This document shows positions 16,111-26,000 of a stretch of DNA of 64,000 nucleotides, piece by piece. A program made the position numbers and the translations under genes. The DNA lies in the NCBI GenBank assembly GCA_963791455.1, contig CAWBSM010000004.1:248001-312000 (forward strand). Reading direction: 5' to 3'. How positions within the stretch are numbered: position 1 is the first letter of the stretch; every line of letters begins with the position of its first letter. The stretch is from Bog-473 sp963791455 (lineage in GTDB: Bacteria > Actinomycetota > Acidimicrobiia > Acidimicrobiales > RAAP-2). The notes beneath the pieces are model-generated. The model saw nothing but the letters and a program-made list of their open reading frames with translations. It did no database searches and was not told where the DNA came from.

Positions 16111-17118
16111 ATGAAGATCGATGGCGGTATCGGGTTCGACCCGTCGGGCATCGCCGAGCAGGCGGCCAAGGCGGAGGCGAGTGGGTACGACGGCGTGTGG
16201 TCGGCCGAGACCAGCCACGACCCGTTTCTCCCCATTGCCGTCGGGGCCGCCGCCACCGAGAAGCTCGAGTTTGGCACCGGCATCACCGTGGCCTTCGCTC
16301 GCAACCCGATGACGCTGGCTGTCGTGGCCAACGACCTCCAGCTGCTGACCAAGGGTCGGTTCATGCTTGGAATGGGCAGCCAGATCAAACCGCACATCAC
16401 GAAGCGGTTTTCTATGCCCTGGTCCCACCCCGCGCCGCGCATGCGCGAGCTCATTCAGGCCATCCGGGCCATCTGGAAGTCGTGGGAGACGAGCGAGAAA
16501 CTTGACTTCCGGGGCGAGTTCTACACGCACACGCTGATGACGCCGTTCTTCAATCCGGGCAAGAACCCTTACGGCAACCCCAAGATCTTGCTGGCCGGCG
16601 TCGGCGAGCACATGACCGAGGTGGCGGGAGAGGTCGGAGATGGTTTCCTGGTTCACGGCTTTACCACCGAGCGGTACCTCCGCGAGGTGAGCCTGCCTGC
16701 GCTCGAACGCGGCGCCGTCAAGGGGGGCAAGACGCGTGCCGACCTCACGGTGTCGTACCCCGGCTTCGTCGTGACCGGCACGGACGACGCGAGCATCGAG
16801 GCCGCGGCCGCGGCCGTGCGCCAGCAGATCGCCTTCTACGGCTCGACGCCGGCCTACCGCCCGGTGCTCGAGCTGCATGGCTGGGGCAACCTGCAGTCCG
16901 AGCTCAACACGCTGTCGAAACGCGGCGAGTGGGTCAAGATGGGCGAGCTGATCGACGACGACATGCTCAACGCCTTCGCCGTGGTGTGCCCGCTGGACAA
17001 GGTGGCCACCGAGGTGCGCAACCGCTTCGAGGGCATGGTCGATCGCTTCAGCTTTTACGCGCCTTACAAGGTCGACCCCGAGGCATGGAGGGACGTGCTC
17101 GCCGGCTTCCACGCCTGA
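16111..17118 (+). CDS. LLM-class F420-dependent oxidoreductase
   Basis: The 335-residue product is a luciferase-like TIM barrel of the group typical of actinobacteria: MKIDGGIGFDPSGIAEQAAKAEASGYDGVW, FGTGITVAFARNPMTLAVVANDLQLLTKGRFMLGMGSQ, PHITKRFSMPWSHPAPRMRELI and KILLAGVGEHMTEVAGEVGDGFLVHGF. The cofactor is expected to be F420 rather than FMN by family. It begins 40 nt after the PAC2 gene on the same strand. The substrate is unknown; related proteins are linked to fatty-acid or steroid metabolism. Confidence 0.9.
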   Translation: MKIDGGIGFDPSGIAEQAAKAEASGYDGVWSAETSHDPFLPIAVGAAATEKLEFGTGITVAFARNPMTLAVVANDLQLLTKGRFMLGMGSQIKPHITKRFSMPWSHPAPRMRELIQAIRAIWKSWETSEKLDFRGEFYTHTLMTPFFNPGKNPYGNPKILLAGVGEHMTEVAGEVGDGFLVHGFTTERYLREVSLPALERGAVKGGKTRADLTVSYPGFVVTGTDDASIEAAAAAVRQQIAFYGSTPAYRPVLELHGWGNLQSELNTLSKRGEWVKMGELIDDDMLNAFAVVCPLDKVATEVRNRFEGMVDRFSFYAPYKVDPEAWRDVLAGFHA

Positions 17119-17160
17119 GGCCAGCGCCACGTGCCCCGCGGCCTCGGCTCAAGCTGAGCG

Positions 17161-19692
17161 TCAGACCACGACGTTGACCAGCCGGGGCGGCCGTGACACG
17201 ACCCGCTTGGGTGTTGCGCCCTGCAGCGCTTCGGTCACCTTGGCCGAGGCCAGCGCGACGGCCTGGGCCTCCGACTCGGAGATGCCGGCGTCGACGTCAA
17301 CGCGGTCGCGCACCTTGCCGTTCACCTGCACGATCATCGTCACCGTCTCCTGGCGGACGAGCGCGTCGTCGGGCACCGGCCATCGCTGCAGGTGGACCGA
17401 CGGCTCACCCGGATGGCGGCGCTCCCACAACTCGGCGGTGACGTGCGGCGTCAGCGGGGCGAGGAGACTGAGCAGGGAGTCGAGCGCCTCGTTCCAGACC
17501 TGGTCCTGTGGCCGTGGGCCGGCGGCGGCACCGTCGCCCCGGTTGCCGTTGCCCTCGCTGGCGTCGGCGTCGTCGGACCCGCGCCCGTAGCGCTGAAGGA
17601 GATTGAGCAGCTCCATGCAATGGGCCACCGCGGTGTTGTAGGACCAGCGCTCGAGGTCCCGCGTGACATCTGCGATGGTCCGGTGCACAGCCTGGCGCAC
17701 CGCCCGGTCTGCGTCGGTCTGCTCGCCCGTGCGCAGCGACGGTTCCGATGTGCACGTGCGCCACAAGCGGTCAAGGAAGCGTCCGCACCCCTCAATCACC
17801 TGCTCGGTCTGCTCGGACCAGTCCATGTCGTCGAAGGGTGGGCCCGCAAAGAGGTGGAAGAGGCGCAGGCCATCCGCTCCGACCGTCTCGTAGTAGTGCT
17901 CGGGCGAGATGAGATTGCCCTTGGACTTGGACATCTTGGTGCCATCCATGCGGATCATGCCCTGCGCGAGGTAATGCTTGAACGGCTCGCGCTCGAGACC
18001 GGGCGCCAGACCCACGTCGATCAGGGCACGGGTGAAGAAGCGGGCATAGAGCAGATGGAGGATGGCGTGCTCGATGCCGCCGATGTACTGGTCGACCGGC
18101 ATGAAGTGGCGGGCGGGCGCCGGGTCGAACGGGCGGTCGGTGCTCCAGGGGTCGCAGAAGCGCAGGAAGTACCACGACGAATCGACGAAGGTGTCCATGG
18201 TGTCGGTCTCACGTCGAGCTGGCCCACCGCAGATGGGACACGTGGTGTACAAGAAACCCTCGTGGAAGGCGAGCGGTGACTGCCCCGTCGGCAAGAACTC
18301 CACGTCGTCGGGCGCCAGGACCGGAAGTTGGGCCTCGGGCACCGGAACGACGCCGTGGGCATCGCAGTACACGGCCGGAATGGGGCAGCCCCAAAAGCGC
18401 TGGCGCGAGACCAACCAGTCACGGATCCGGTAGTTGACCTTGCGCTCGCCGATGCGCTTCTCCTCGAGCCAGTCGATGGCGCGAGCCTTGGCCGTGGCGA
18501 TATCGAGGCCGTCGAGGAAGCCACTGTTGATCTTGACGCCTTCACCCGTGTAAGCGCGGCCGCCGTTCGCCTCCCAGTCGTCGGGCGGCTGGACGGTGCG
18601 CACGATCGGAAGTCGGTGCAGGGTGGCAAACGTCCAGTCGCGCTCGTCCTCGGCGGGCACCGCCATGATCGCCCCGGTTCCGTACCCCATGAGGACGTAG
18701 TCGGCCACGTAGACCGGGACCGCGCTGCCGGTGAAGGGGTTGATCACGCTGCTTCCGGTGAAGGCGCCGCGCTTGTCGATGGTGGAGGGGTCACCCTCGG
18801 CCATGCGCTCGATCTCGCTCTCCTCCGCCGCTCGGCGGCGAAGCGCCTCGACTGCCACGCGTTGGGCCTCGGTGGTGAGCTCGTCGACGAGGGGGTGCTC
18901 GGGCGCGATCACGGCATAGGTCATGCCGAAGCTGGTGTCGGGACGCGTCGTGAAGACGCGCACGACCAAGTCAGGTCGGCCCTCAACGGGGAGGTCGAAC
19001 TCTGCACCCTCGGAACGCCCGATCCAGTTGCGCTGCATGACCTTGGCTCGCTCCGGCCACTCGAGGTCGTCGAGGGCCTCGAGCAACTCGTCGGCGTAGC
19101 GCGTAATCCGAAAGAACCACTGCTCCAGGTCGCGCTTGACCACGAGATCGCCCGAGCGCTCGCAGGTACCGTCGGGAAGGACCTGCTCGTTCGCCAGGAC
19201 CGTCTGGCAGCCGGGGCACCAATTCACCGGAGCCGCGGCGCGGTATGCCAGGCCGGCATCCCAGAGGCGCAGGAAGATCAGCTGCGTCCACTCGATGTAG
19301 TCGGGATCGTGGCTGTGCACCTCCCGCCGCCAGTCGTACACGGCCCCGAGGCGGATCAGGGACGACTTGAGCTCGGCGATCCGGTCCTCGGTGAAAACCC
19401 GGGGGTGGGTCCCGGTCTTGATGGCGGCGTTCTCGGCCGGCAACCCGAAGGAGTCGAATCCGATCGGAGAGAGGACGCCCTTGCCCTGCATGGTCTGGTA
19501 CCGGACGGCCAGGTCGCCGAAGGTGTAGTTGCGCACGTGACCCTGGTGGGCCGGCCCAGAGGGGTAGGGGTACATGCACAGCGCGTAGAACTTCTCCCTG
19601 GGATCATCGTTCTCGATCTGGTAGGTGCCCTCGTCCGCCCAATAGCCTTGCCATTTGCGCTCCACCTCGTCCACGTCGTAGGCCCGTGCCAT
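17161..19692 (-). CDS. leuS: Leucine--tRNA ligase
   Basis: Class I aminoacyl-tRNA synthetase of 843 residues. The ATP site shows as MYPYPSGPAHQGHVRNYTFGD (HIGH-type) and TKMSKSKGNLISPE (KMSKS). The zinc/insert region has NWCPGCQTVLANEQV and YTTCPICGGPARRE, and the editing domain shows FTTRPDTSFGMTYAVIAPEHPL and GYGTGAIMAVPAEDERDW. The start at MARAYDVDEVERKWQGYW fits the family; longer in-frame starts add an unlikely tail. The C-terminal anticodon and leucyl-specific domains are present. Confidence 0.98.
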   Translation of the reverse strand: MARAYDVDEVERKWQGYWADEGTYQIENDDPREKFYALCMYPYPSGPAHQGHVRNYTFGDLAVRYQTMQGKGVLSPIGFDSFGLPAENAAIKTGTHPRVFTEDRIAELKSSLIRLGAVYDWRREVHSHDPDYIEWTQLIFLRLWDAGLAYRAAAPVNWCPGCQTVLANEQVLPDGTCERSGDLVVKRDLEQWFFRITRYADELLEALDDLEWPERAKVMQRNWIGRSEGAEFDLPVEGRPDLVVRVFTTRPDTSFGMTYAVIAPEHPLVDELTTEAQRVAVEALRRRAAEESEIERMAEGDPSTIDKRGAFTGSSVINPFTGSAVPVYVADYVLMGYGTGAIMAVPAEDERDWTFATLHRLPIVRTVQPPDDWEANGGRAYTGEGVKINSGFLDGLDIATAKARAIDWLEEKRIGERKVNYRIRDWLVSRQRFWGCPIPAVYCDAHGVVPVPEAQLPVLAPDDVEFLPTGQSPLAFHEGFLYTTCPICGGPARRETDTMDTFVDSSWYFLRFCDPWSTDRPFDPAPARHFMPVDQYIGGIEHAILHLLYARFFTRALIDVGLAPGLEREPFKHYLAQGMIRMDGTKMSKSKGNLISPEHYYETVGADGLRLFHLFAGPPFDDMDWSEQTEQVIEGCGRFLDRLWRTCTSEPSLRTGEQTDADRAVRQAVHRTIADVTRDLERWSYNTAVAHCMELLNLLQRYGRGSDDADASEGNGNRGDGAAAGPRPQDQVWNEALDSLLSLLAPLTPHVTAELWERRHPGEPSVHLQRWPVPDDALVRQETVTMIVQVNGKVRDRVDVDAGISESEAQAVALASAKVTEALQGATPKRVVSRPPRLVNVVV

Positions 19693-19770
19693 GACACCAG
19701 GGTACGCGACGACCTCGGGACGGCTGAGCATTGGGGTGGGGCGTGAGCACACCAACCGCTTCGGCACGGC

Positions 19771-20994
19771 TCAGCGACGATCCCGGACTCCGGTCGTCGA
19801 GGGGGGACGACAGCCGACACGCCCGGAGGCCGAGCTACGGATGCCCTCGACGTTCCACGCCGTGGAGGACACGCAACTCAGCAGCAGACCGGTCTGGGTC
19901 GGTACGTCCGATGGCCCATAGTGGTTTGTCCCGAGCTCACCCACGTTGTTCTGGCCCCACGACCAAACGGCACCCGAGGTGTCGATGCCGTATTCTGTCG
20001 CCCCTCCGGAGTCCACCAAAGTGAACGAGACGCCGTCCGGAACCGAGACCTTGGTCGGACCGGAACTCGGCGACACCCGTCCCTGCCCCAGTTGCCCATA
20101 GCGGTTCGACCCCCAGGTCCAGACCGATCCGTTCGCCAAAATCACCATCGTCTGACCATTCAGGGCGCTGCTCCCGCCCATGGAGACCTCGCGGACCTTG
20201 GAAGGCAGGTCGACGCGCACGGGTACATCACTGTTGGTGGCACTGCCGTTCCCCAACTGGTCGGCCGCGTTGTAGCCCCAGTCGAAGAAGGAACCGTCGG
20301 CGAGAACGGCACCCGAATTCTCCCAGGAGGAGACGAGCGAAGTCACAGCTTCGTGCGGGAGACCCACCACGCGGACGGGCCGACTGGAGCCCTTGCTACC
20401 ACCGTCGCCCAGCTCCCCTTTGGCGTTCCAGCCGCAGGCGTAAAGCCGTCCGTTGGCCAGGTACAACGCGTGCCCGCCGGCGCCGCTCGCCAGCGTCACG
20501 TGGGTGAACGGAAGTCGCTGGGGGCGTTCGAGATTCGCCTTGTCGATGCAGAGCGATCGGTACACGTTCGGACCCCAACCCCATACGTGTCCGTGGTTGT
20601 CGATCGCCATCCCGGTGTCGTAGGGCATCGGCGTCGGCAAGGACGTGATGGTGACGCCCTTCGGAAAGTCCACCCGGACCGGAGTCTTGGAAACCGCAGG
20701 GGCCGTCCCGTTGCCGAGGGCACCGAACTGCCCCGCTCCCCACGCCCACACTTGGCCGTTCTTGGTCAGGGCATACGAGGTGGAGTTCGACGCTGAGATC
20801 TGCACGACCACCCCGGGGACCCCCTGCACCGAGGTCGGACCCTGGTACTGGTAGAACGACCGGCCGGTCGAAAAGGGATCACCCCAGTTGTAAAGAGCTC
20901 CCCGTTCGGCACCCGATGCCGTCCCGGACAACGGAACGAGGGTCGCGCCTGCGACCGCCAGCGCCAGCGCCCACCACCTCCGCTTCGTCACCAT
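19771..20994 (-). CDS. Secreted RCC1-repeat beta-propeller protein
   Basis: The 407-residue product has a Sec signal peptide (MVTKRRWWALALAVAGATLVPLSGTASG, cleavage ~28-30). It is followed by about six RCC1-like units marked by W-G-x(6)-LG and A-L-x-x-G-x-V-W-x-W-G: GQVWAWGAGQFGALGNG, GHVWGWGPNVYRSL, GRLYACGWNAKGELGDG, GSFFDWGYNAADQLGNG, GSVWTWGSNRYGQLGQG and GAVWSWGQNNVGELGTN. A seven-bladed propeller is likely. Secreted bacterial RCC1 proteins are presumed surface or binding proteins; no catalytic residues are visible. It is 78 bp behind leuS on the same strand but probably has its own promoter. Confidence 0.9.
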   Translation of the reverse strand: MVTKRRWWALALAVAGATLVPLSGTASGAERGALYNWGDPFSTGRSFYQYQGPTSVQGVPGVVVQISASNSTSYALTKNGQVWAWGAGQFGALGNGTAPAVSKTPVRVDFPKGVTITSLPTPMPYDTGMAIDNHGHVWGWGPNVYRSLCIDKANLERPQRLPFTHVTLASGAGGHALYLANGRLYACGWNAKGELGDGGSKGSSRPVRVVGLPHEAVTSLVSSWENSGAVLADGSFFDWGYNAADQLGNGSATNSDVPVRVDLPSKVREVSMGGSSALNGQTMVILANGSVWTWGSNRYGQLGQGRVSPSSGPTKVSVPDGVSFTLVDSGGATEYGIDTSGAVWSWGQNNVGELGTNHYGPSDVPTQTGLLLSCVSSTAWNVEGIRSSASGRVGCRPPSTTGVRDRR

Positions 20995-21480
20995 GGCGGC
21001 ATGGTACGGCCGCGGTGCCGTGAATCTCGGTCACGCGGAATCGGAGCGGGCTGACATGGCCGCCGAAGAGCCCCGTCTATTCCCCTGATGGGCGAACGGG
21101 GCGTCGTGTCGACGCCTTGGCGTCGAGGTACTCCGCGCGACGAATGCTCGGCTTCCAGCAGGCTCACGGTGACCGGTGACCACTCGATCGCGACGAACGA
21201 AGACCGTCACGCGCGCTCGTTGGCGATTGACACGCCGAGAGTGGCGCGCGGCTGATGGCTCCGTTGCTGAGTACGCAACTCAGGCGTCGGAACCGCAAGC
21301 CCCGGTGTCTCGAGCCGACCGTCGCTGCACGACGAGGCAATCTGAGCGGGCCGTCTAGAGCTTCTGGTGACCCTCGACCAACGGCTACAGTGTTTCGTCC
21401 CGCTGGTGCCGGTTGCGGTACTGAGTCTGCGTCAGTGGGATCCTGGGCAGATCCAGAAATGGTCTCTGACTAGGTGCTAC
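20995..21480. other. Intergenic region before tRNA-Ala
   Basis: This stretch of about 490 bp has only short open frames without coding character or ribosome binding sites. It must hold the promoter of the RCC1 gene and of the tRNA. I could not identify either with confidence; one TTGACA near 21225 lacks a partner -10 box. Confidence 0.4.
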
Positions 21481-21557
21481 GGGGGCGTAGCTCAGTTGGT
21501 AGAGCGCTTGACTGGCAGTCAAGAGGTTCGTGGGTTCAAGTCCCATCGCCTCCACCA
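21481..21557 (+). tRNA. tRNA-Ala (anticodon GGC)
   Basis: A full cloverleaf is visible: acceptor GGGGGCG pairs with CGCCTCC, the D-arm is GCTCAGTTGGTAGAGC, and the anticodon arm CTTGA-CTGGCAG-TCAAG carries GGC in the loop. The T-arm is GTGGG-TTCAAGT-CCCAT, and the CCA end is encoded. The anticodon GGC reads alanine codon GCC. Confidence 0.95.
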
Positions 21558-21574
21558 AGGGGTGTTCATGAAAA

Positions 21575-22763
21575 TGCTCCCTGTGGGCCGAGAATCTCAT
21601 CCGGGCTGGCTCAGCTGGATTCATCGGAATTGAGGTCACGACGATACTCGGCCATGGCGCTGTCCTTCTTGTATCTGGCGTTCGTCCGAGTGCTCCAGTT
21701 GCTCCGGCTCCTCGGGCGTGACGACGGAGAACTGGCGATCGAGGTCGTCATGCTCCGCCACGAGGTGGCGGTGCTCCGTCGCCAAGTGACGCGCCCGGCG
21801 CTGTGGCCCAGGGACCGTGCGCTGCTCGCCGGACTGAGCCGGTTCTTTAGTTGTCCGCGCCATGGGAGGTTCTTTGTCCAGCCGCAGACCCTGCTTCGCT
21901 GGCATCGAGACCTCGTCCGGCGGCGATGGACCTATCCTGGCCGTCCAGGTCGACCGAGCGTTCCCGCGGGCACCGTTCAGATAATCCTCCGGTTGGCGAC
22001 AGAGAATCCCGCGTGGGGGTATCGCAGGATCCACGGCGAGCTGGCGACGATGGGCATCCCGCTTGCCCCGTCGAGCGTCTGGGCCGTCCTTCGTCGCCAT
22101 GGCATCGACCCCTCCTCGGGGCGAACAGGGCCGACGTGGGCCGAGTTCCTGAAGAGTCAGTCGTCATCGATGCTGGCCTGCGACTTCTTCTCTGTCGATA
22201 CGGTGCTGCTGCGTCGCCTCTACGTGCTCTTCTTCATTGAGCTCGACACCCGATGGGTCTACGTGAGCGGGATCACCGCCAATCCCGCCGGAGAGTGGGT
22301 GGTCCAACAGGCCCGCAACCTGGCCATGGTGCTCGCCGAGCGGGCTCGTCGCGTCCGGTTCCTCGTGCGGGACCGAGACGCCAAGTTCACGGCCAGCTTT
22401 GACGAGGTCTTCCGGTCTGAGCGGATCCGCATCATTCGCACGCCGGTCCGAGCGCCGCGGGCCAATGCCTTCGCCGAGCGTTTCGTGGGCACCATCCGTC
22501 GGGAGTGCCTCGACCGGATTCTGATCTTCCACCGGGGTCACCTCGAAGCCGTTCTCACCGAGTACGTCGATCATTACAACACCCATCGACCACACCGGTC
22601 GCTTGACCAGACCACTCCGCTCTCCATGTCCCCCATGCCGCCACCTACCTCGCTTCCCGGCGTGACGCAATTGCGAAGAACCGACCGACTCGGTGGTCTC
22701 ATCCACGAGTATGAACTGGCTGCGTGAGGCCCTCGGATGACGTTCTCGGCACACACAGGCGCA
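21575..22763 (+). mobile_element. IS481/IS3-like insertion sequence with ~30-bp inverted ends
   Basis: The left end (TGCTCCCTGTGGGCCGAGAA, then TCTCATCCG) and the reverse complement of the right end (TGCGCCTGTGTGTGCCGAGA, then ACGTCATCCG) match over about 30 bp with one gap. They enclose one transposase gene in a 1.19-kb element. No target duplication is obvious. It begins 18 bp after tRNA-Ala. Confidence 0.7.
21654..22727 (+). CDS. DDE integrase-core transposase
   Basis: The 357-residue product starts MALSFLYLAFVRVLQLLRLL. An N-terminal helix-turn-helix region (ELAIEVVMLRHEVAVLRRQV, PAWGYRRIHGELATMGI) precedes the rve-type integrase core with DDE residues in LACDFFSVDTV, FLVRDRDAKFT and APRANAFAERFVGTIRRECLDR. 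The C-terminus has YNTHRPHRSL. It appears intact. The family is IS481/IS3-like; the element carries only this gene, which favours an IS481-type organisation. Confidence 0.9.
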   Translation: MALSFLYLAFVRVLQLLRLLGRDDGELAIEVVMLRHEVAVLRRQVTRPALWPRDRALLAGLSRFFSCPRHGRFFVQPQTLLRWHRDLVRRRWTYPGRPGRPSVPAGTVQIILRLATENPAWGYRRIHGELATMGIPLAPSSVWAVLRRHGIDPSSGRTGPTWAEFLKSQSSSMLACDFFSVDTVLLRRLYVLFFIELDTRWVYVSGITANPAGEWVVQQARNLAMVLAERARRVRFLVRDRDAKFTASFDEVFRSERIRIIRTPVRAPRANAFAERFVGTIRRECLDRILIFHRGHLEAVLTEYVDHYNTHRPHRSLDQTTPLSMSPMPPPTSLPGVTQLRRTDRLGGLIHEYELAA

Positions 22764-23040
22764 CTCCACCCAAGACGCGACGACGTCGATGGCTCGAATT
22801 GTTGGACCCTACGGGTTCCAGTCTTGTTGGTCGACGGCAGTCTCCCGCCGAGCGGACCCGTCCACCCGGTTGTCCACCTCGTCCAATACGTCCTGCCCTG
22901 TAGTAGTGCGATCTACTATCGCCGGCGACCCAACAATCGATTCCGGGATGGCACCCTACTCGTGCAGCCCTTGTCGGCACCGGCGTTACTCGCCCTCTCT
23001 CAAGTGAATCTAGTCTGCGTTGCTCTCGATCGGGTGCGGC
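22764..23040. other. Intergenic region downstream of the insertion sequence
   Basis: An open frame crosses this stretch but continues antisense into the cyclase gene, with no ribosome binding site and no recognisable product. I see no gene here. Confidence 0.4.
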
Positions 23041-26000
23041 TCAATCACCCAATGCTGCCACGATTTGTGAAGCCACAGTTCGTAGATCAAGGCGGGCCGC
23101 GAGGGTCCTTGCATCATGGAGTAACGTCACCGCCTGCTCAGCATCGCCCGAACCGTTGCGAGCGAGATACGTCCGGGCGAGATCCAATCGGGCCCGAGCC
23201 TCGTAAGCTCCTGCGCCAAGACGAGTTTCGATCTCGATAGCATTCTCCAGATCGCTGATGGCCATCTCGTAGTTACCCAGTGCATTAGCGAGCAGGCCGA
23301 GAGCACGTGAGGTCGTGCCTAGGTACGCGACTCCGACAGCCACAGGCACTCCTCGCCGCTCGTACGGCCGAAGCAGGTCGATCAACTCAATTACCACGTC
23401 TCGTTCGTCGAGAGACGCGGCAACCTCCGCGGCCAAAACCATCGTGGCAGTCCACAACCAGTCCACCGGTACTGCTCGGAGGCCGCCTTGGACGAGCGTT
23501 TTGAGCGCCGCCAGGGCGTCGTCAGGTCGGCCGAGTTCTAGAGCGGTGACGGCGATCGTTGCCTGCCATGCCGGCACGTCCGGTGTCGAGTTCGCGAACG
23601 CGACCAGCGCGGGCTCAACCTCGGCCAAGCGACCTTGGTCGCGTCGAATAGCCCACGTCAACCCGGCGAACCCGGCGAGCACCGACATCTGGTTCTGTGG
23701 TGCGGCCGACAGCGAGGCGTTGGCCAGCATCTCTGCCGTCTCGTAATCCCCAGAGAGCTGCGCCAGCATCGCCCGCCGCTGCTGGGCCATTGCCCGGTAC
23801 CAGGGCTGCCCGAGTTCGTCTGCCGTGCGGGCCATGGCCTCGACGTCCTCTTCGACGTGGTCAAGTACACCCATCTCGAGCATGGCCGTGGCCCGCCAAC
23901 CGTGTGCCTCGCACAACACCTCGGTATATCCGACATTGCCCGCTGTCACAAGCTGCATGTTGAGGTAGCGCAAGCGAAGTTCGAGCATGTCTGGCGCGAA
24001 CGTTCCGATCACTGAGACCCCGAGGACAAACGCCAGTTCGGCGCGGTCGCCGAGTCGTTCGGCCATCGCAACCGCCTCGGCGACCAGGTCGTCGCGACGG
24101 CCTTCGTAGGTGTTCAAGAGGGATTGTGCGGCGCGGATGGCGAGCAACTGTGCCCGGAGGTAGCTGTCCTCACGGGATAGCGCTGCGAGTGCCTCGTCCA
24201 GAAGTTCGGCAAGCGGGTGGTCGGCTGCGCCGAACTGTGCGGCGCGAGCGAGGCCGCGTGCGCCTCGGGCCAGCTGCTCAGCGTCACCCTGGGACCTCGC
24301 TTCGTCGACCGCCTCGAGGAAAGCCTTCCTCGATCCTTCAAAGTCCAGCGTGCGGAACCGAGCATCCCCTAGTGCGAGCAGAATATCGGCCCGCAGAGGC
24401 GCATGCGGAGGCGGGGCGGCTTCGATCGCAGTCAGCGCCTGCTCGAAAATAGCAACCGCCTGCTCGTACGACAATCCGCGCAGGGCGACACCGCCCGCAC
24501 GAACCAGGTATTCGGCCGCTCGGAACTCATCCCCCCGGTTGCCCGCGGCAAGAAGGTGGGATGCGATATCCGCGGCCCACGAATCGAGATTATCCGCGTG
24601 GATGCGTTCTAGGGCTCCCGCTGTACGAATGTGCAGGCGGGCGCGCTTGGTCGTGCTCAGCTCTCGGTACAGCACGTCGCGGACGAGCCCATGCTCGAAC
24701 TCGAAGCAACCAACCGAGTCGGCTCGTTCGTGCACAAGTCGGGCAGCTCTGGCGATGTCGAGCGTGTCAATAACTTCATCGCCGTGAACGTCGAGCACCT
24801 CCTCGAGTATCGAGACCTCAAACTGTCGACCACTGACCGCGGCAGCTGCAAGTACTCGACTCACTTGTTCGTTGAGGCGTCCGACGCGCCTGAGAACGAC
24901 GTCGCGGATTGTTTCGGGAACGCCTAGTCGAGCTATATCATCTGGATCAAGGGTTGCGAGGTCAAGCCCTCCGACATCAACGAGGTCGCGTGCGAGCTCT
25001 TGGACAAAGAACGGGTTACCCTCGCTCTTGCGGTAAATCGCTACCCCTAGCCGTTGCGAAGCCTCTGTCGCTACGTCGGTGGCCTCCGCGATCTCTTCTA
25101 CGGTGTGCACAAGAAATTCATCGACTTCGGCGCGGTCAAGACCATCGAGCCCGATCCTGATCACCCGCCGACTCTTTGCTGCGTCTGTAATGAACATCTG
25201 GAGCGGGTCACCCGGCCCAGCGTCGGTATCCCGCCAGGTCGCGATGAGCAAGAGTCGCATCGACGCGCTGGAACGGATGATGTGATGAACCAGGAGAGTC
25301 GTCGACTTCGAAGCCCACTGCATGTCATCGACGACCAGGAGGACGGGCTCGGGGCCTGACGCGGCCACCAACCAGCCACACACGGCCTCGAACAGCCTGT
25401 ATCTGGCAAACTCGGCGTCGGTCGCTGGGGCTGGCGCTAACTCGGGGCACTGCCGCGTGAGCTCGGGCACAAGCCGCACGAGCTCACCGGCGCCTGAGCC
25501 GAGCTCGTCGCGGAGGTAGGCCGGCGGGCATTGGTCGACGAAATGCCGAAGCGCGTCCACAAACGGTTGGTACGGGACATCCAGCTCGTCATCGCAGCGA
25601 CCGAACAGCACCGTCGCACCTTCGCTGTGCGCTGCCAGCGCCGTCTCGGTGGCAAGCCTAGTCTTACCGATCCCTGGTTCTCCCGTGATGAGAACTACAC
25701 GGAACTCGCCCTTCCGCGCTGATTCCCACGCCTCCGCGAGCCGCTCGCGCTCTGTTCCGCGACCGACGAACGGCACCTGGTGGTTCGGCTCCAGCGCAGC
25801 GGGCAGCGGCCGACCGGTGTCCGAGGGGACCGACCAGGCGACCTCATAAGCAGCGACTGGCCCAGGAAGTCCTTTCAGCTCGAATGGTCCGGCGGGACTG
25901 AATTGGATGTCCGTTCGCGAGCCAGCGAGCATCCGAACGAGCTCCGACGCAAGGATCGTGCCGGGCAGCGCCTTTGGCTCGAGGCGGGCCGCCTCCACGA

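Noticed and set aside
18328..19746. 472-codon plus-strand frame opposite leuS
   Set aside because: It mirrors leuS codon structure (Val/Gly/Asp-rich shadow) and has no recognisable motif.
22737..23240. 167-codon plus-strand frame after the insertion sequence
   Set aside because: No ribosome binding site, no family, and half of it is antisense to the cyclase gene.
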